The translations under genes were made by a program, and so were the position numbers. Shown here piece after piece: positions 60,103-64,000 of a stretch of 64,000 nucleotides of DNA; position 1 is the first letter of the stretch; each line of letters opens with the position of its first letter. A model generated the notes under the pieces. It was not told the DNA's origin and ran no database searches. It saw nothing but the letters and a program-made list of their open reading frames with translations. Source of the DNA: Tubiluchus corallicola (lineage: Eukaryota; Priapulida; Priapulimorpha; Priapulimorphida; Tubiluchidae); assembly GCA_030141605.1 (NCBI GenBank), contig JAQGDQ010000968.1, forward strand, positions 1 to 64,000, read 5' to 3'.

Positions 60103-61695
60103 GTTTGTACCTGGAAATGCAGTATATTGCTATATTCACGTCTAGGCCCCTTACCTTGTCGCTCATCCACTTACTCAGCATAGTTGATATTATTTAACTT
60201 TGGTGCTAGCTCTTCTCATGAATGTTATAATGTTTACATCGGCCACAATTTTGCGTGGTCATCCAGATTCAGAAACTAAACCATTTTGTACAATTCAAGG
60301 TACAGTCAGGCTCTTGAGATTGCTGATTTATTTTACTTACAAGCATGCCTGGGCACTTCACTATTATTTTCTCTGTAACATAATACATCCCTGAGAGAAA
60401 AGCTAATACATTCCTGACTACTAATGCTACTATCTGAATACAACGCGGTTGCTCCCTGGTATTTTGGGACAAAACTTGGGAGGATTATGTTTCCATACAA
60501 TGTAAGCTGAACTAGGCTGTATTGTAGAAACTGGAGCGTTGCTATTATAAGACACCAGATGGTGTTTCTTTTTATGATTCTCAGAACAATATCGTCAGAT
60601 GAGCTGAAAAACTTCAAGCTTTCGGCTAAATTCCTAAAATTTAGCTGTTTTTTTGGCCGTTAGTCTGGAATGTTTGGAAGACAATAAAAAACTTTTTGTT
60701 TGCAAGGAGCACAAGTTCTGCTAACTTAACAAAACAGACAAAAATGATATCACTTCAATCAATAGATGCCACAACACTGTATGTACTTATCCGTAAAAAT
60801 GTTACTTTAAAGATGCACTAGGTTCTTTAAGAACAAGCATATTTTTATAGGTGGAGACACTGTTGCTTTATTACTTGGTCAGCAGTTTATATAACATACA
60901 ATTAAATTCAAAAATAAGATGCTTATAATATAATTAGCTAGAAGGAGTATTTTGCAACAGGTATCTATAGCCAACGATTCATTTTGTTTTCTGCATTAAT
61001 TAATTATTGTTTTCTAATTACTTATACACGCGTGTGACTGCCACCTAGTGACTGGAAAGAAAAAATTTCGGTAGAACATTAGTTTGCATTGATAAACGCT
61101 TATCATTCACACTTGTCTTCACGTTTACGGACATGGATGTGTGGTCAAGTGCATTTGCGTGAGGCTCTTGAGACTGCTCACTCAAAAACACGTTAATACA
61201 GGGTTCAATTCTTCATTAACACATTATCTTTAACTTACAAATACTGAACACGTTATGGATTATAATGCGTACTGTGCAAACTGGTTTATGTGTACAAAAA
61301 ATTCGATAAATTCAGGTATCATGCTAGTGCATAGGCAACATGGGTGCATCGGGTACATTCAATAAGATTCATTTTAAATGAAAAAAACACAGTAATAACA
61401 GCTTAGATCATAAAAAGTAGAATGTTTATTCATCAAGGGGTGATTGGAAAATAGCAATGAGTCACTCATTCTCTAATTATCAAAATTCAAAGTAATAAAT
61501 TTGCATAATACTGGCTGAATTGTGTTTAGTTGCATACAGCATTTAAACTCTTAATGAACAGTGCTGCCACAATATTTATACAGGAAACCTACAAACAAGC
61601 AAATTAATCAGATGCTGTTTACTTTACACTTTTGCTTCACATTCGAGGGATTGATTAGTGAGTTTGAAGAAGTTTGGTGGTAAATAAACATTAAA
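60103..61695. other. Intergenic, nothing recognised
   Basis: AT-rich with ORFs under 95 codons that show no family signal. No tRNA or other RNA gene seen. Confidence 0.4.
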
Positions 61696-63906
61696 TTTAT
61701 TTCTATGAGCTTGACAAAAGTGAGTACTCAACTTAATTCATTTATACAAGCTTGACAATAGTAAGTACTCCATGTAATTCATTTCTACAAGCTTGACAAA
61801 AGTGAGTACTCCATGTAATTCATTTCTACATGCTTGACAAAAGTGAGTACTCCATGTAATTCATTTATACAAGCTTGACAAAAGTGAGTACTCCATATAA
61901 TTGATTTCTAAGAGCTTGACAAAAGTGAGTACTCCGTGTAATTCATTTCTACGAGCTTGACAAAAGTGAGTACTCCATGTAATTCATTTCTACAAGCTTG
62001 ACAAAAGTGAGTACTCCATGTAATTCATTTCTACAAGCTTGACAAAAGTGAGTACTCCAAGTAATTCATTTCTACGAGCTTGACAAAAGTGAGTACTCCA
62101 TGTAATTCATTTCTACAAGCTTGACAAAAGTGAGTACTCCATGTAATTCATTTCTAAGAGCTTGACAAAAGTGAGTACTCCATGTAATTCATTTATACAA
62201 GCTTGACAAAAGTGAGTACTCCATGTAATTCATTTCTACAAGCTTGACAAAAGTGAGTACTCCATGTAATTCATTTCTACAAGCTTGACAAAAGTGAGTA
62301 CTCCATGTAATTCATTTCTACATGCTTGACAAAAGTGAGTACTCCATGTAATTCATTTCTACAAGCTTGACAAAAGTGAGTACTCCATGTAATTCATTTC
62401 TACAAGCTTGACAAAAGTGAGTACTCCATGTAATTCATTTCTACAAGCTTGACAAAAGTGAGTACTCCATGTAATTCATTTCTACGAGCTTGACAAAAGT
62501 GAGTACTCCATGTAATTCATTTCTACGAGCTTGACAAAAGTGAGTACTCCATGTAATTCATTTCTACAAGCTTGACAAAAGTGAGTACGCCAAGTAATTC
62601 AGTTCTAAGAGCTTGACAAAAGTGAGTACTCCATGTAATTCATTTCTAAGAGCTTGACAAAAGTGAGTACTCCATGTAATTCGTTTCTAAGAGCTTAACA
62701 AAAGTGAGTACTCCATGTAATTCATTTCTACCCGCTTGACAAAAGTGAGTACTCCATGTAATTCAGTTCTACAAGCTTGACAAAAGTAAGTACTCCATGT
62801 AATTCATTTCTACAAGCTTGACAAAAGTGAGTACGCCATGTAATTCAGTTCTACAAGCTTGACAAAAGTGAGTACTCCATGTAATTCATTTCTACAAGCT
62901 TGACAAAAGTGAGTACTCCATGTAATTCATTTCAATGAACTTGACAAAAGTGAGTACTCCATGTAATTCATTTCTACAAGCTTGACAAAAGTGAGTACTC
63001 CATGTAATTCATTTCTACATGCTTGACAAAAGTGAGTACTCCATGTAATTCATTTATACAAGCTTGACAAAAGTGAGTACTCCATATAATTGATTTCTAA
63101 GAGCTTGACAAAAGTGAGTACTCCGTGTAATTCATCTCTACGAGCTTGACAAAAGTGAGTACTCCATGTAATTCATTTCTACAAGCTTGACAAAAGTGAG
63201 TACTCCATGTAATTCATTTCTACAAGCTTGACAAAAGTGAGTACTCCATGTAATTCATTTCTACAAGCTTGACAAAAGTGAGTACTCCATGTAATTCATT
63301 TCTACAAGCTTGACAAAAGTGAGTACTCCACGTAATTCATTTATACAAGCTTGACAAAAGTGAGTACTCCATGTAATTCATTTCAAAGAGCTTGACAAAA
63401 GTGAGTACTCCATGTAATTCATTTCTACAAGCTTGACAAAAGTGAGTACTCCATGTAATTCATTTCTACAAGCTTGACAAAAGTGAGTACTCCATGTAAT
63501 TCATTTCTACAAGCTTGACAAAAGTGAGTACGCCATGTAATTCAGTTCTACAAGCTTGACAAAAGTGAGTACTCCATGTAATTCATTTCTACAAGCTTGA
63601 CAAAAGTGAGTACTCCATGTAATTCATTTCAATGAACTTGACAAAAGTGAGTACTCCATGTAATTCAGTTCTACAAGCTTGACAAAAGTGAGTACTCCAT
63701 GTAATTCATTTCTATGAGCTTGACAAAAGTGAGTACTCCATGTAATTCATTTCTATGAGCTTGACAAAAGTGAGTACTCCATGTAATTCATTTCTACGAG
63801 CTTGACAAAAGTGAGTACTCCATGTAATTCATTTCTACGAGCTTGACAAAAGTGAGTACTCCATGTAATTCATTTCTACGAGCTTGACAAAAGTGAGTAC
63901 TCCATG
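61696..63906 (+). repeat. 41-bp minisatellite, about 54 units
   Basis: Units of 41 bp read AGCTTGACAAAAGTGAGTAC then TCCATGTAATTCATTTCTAC. Variation is concentrated at one position block (TACAAGC, TACGAGC, TAAGAGC, CAATGAAC). Long stretches recur in the same variant order (around 61750-61950 and 63000-63150), indicating multi-unit duplication. Nearly all units contain AAAAGTGAGT, a fair 5' splice-site match. Confidence 0.96.
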
Positions 63907-64000
63907 GCTGGCTAAGCAATTCTTGGTACTTTGTTCTGCTGGTAAATGAAAACATGAAATCAGAAATTCAGCAATGCTGTGACTCACAGGAATCATAAAT
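63907..64000. other. Unique sequence at window end
   Basis: Short unique flank after the 41-bp array; nothing recognised. Confidence 0.4.

Overview
The window looks like nuclear DNA of an invertebrate animal. The evidence is AT-rich sequence, spliced genes with GT-AG introns of 0.1 to 4 kb, a 5S rRNA-headed SINE, a tRNA-headed SINE, hAT- and pogo-like DNA transposon remnants, a non-LTR retrotransposon remnant, and an unusually high load of minisatellites. I cannot name the species from the sequence alone.

Layout: 1-10.4 kb has no host gene I recognise; it holds four large tandem arrays (units of 72, 45, 54 and 44 bp) and several transposon relics. DOHH (deoxyhypusine hydroxylase, minus strand, 4 exons, 10509-15247) and MTG1 (mitochondrial ribosome-assembly GTPase, plus strand, 9 exons, 17461-27321) are head to head about 2.2 kb apart. 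MAGOH/mago nashi (exon-junction-complex core, minus strand, 5 exons, 29976-35245) follows. All three read as intact: every exon joins in frame and family lengths are matched (303, 325 and 149 residues).

From 35 kb the structure becomes abnormal. The block carrying MAGOH exon 1, a LINE remnant and the adenylosuccinate synthetase gene (ADSS) occurs three times: a direct copy at about 34.999-40.363 kb whose ADSS breaks down after codon 249, and two copies forming a huge inverted repeat, 40364-48645 against 49333-57614. These arms are 8,282 bp each, indel-free wherever I compared them, and separated only by a 687-N assembly gap. Both ADSS copies in the arms are intact (440 residues, 2 exons). The exact mirror symmetry at the gap edges makes an assembly or haplotype artefact the leading explanation; a very recent inverted duplication is the alternative.

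The right end (57.6-64 kb) holds no recognisable gene, three more minisatellites (the largest about 54 copies of 41 bp) and dispersed repeats. The genes are housekeeping and do not form an operon or pathway: eIF5A hypusination, mitoribosome assembly, the exon junction complex and AMP synthesis. The most notable non-gene structure is the palindrome and the way minisatellites have grown from functional junctions of MTG1, namely its first splice donor and its stop codon.
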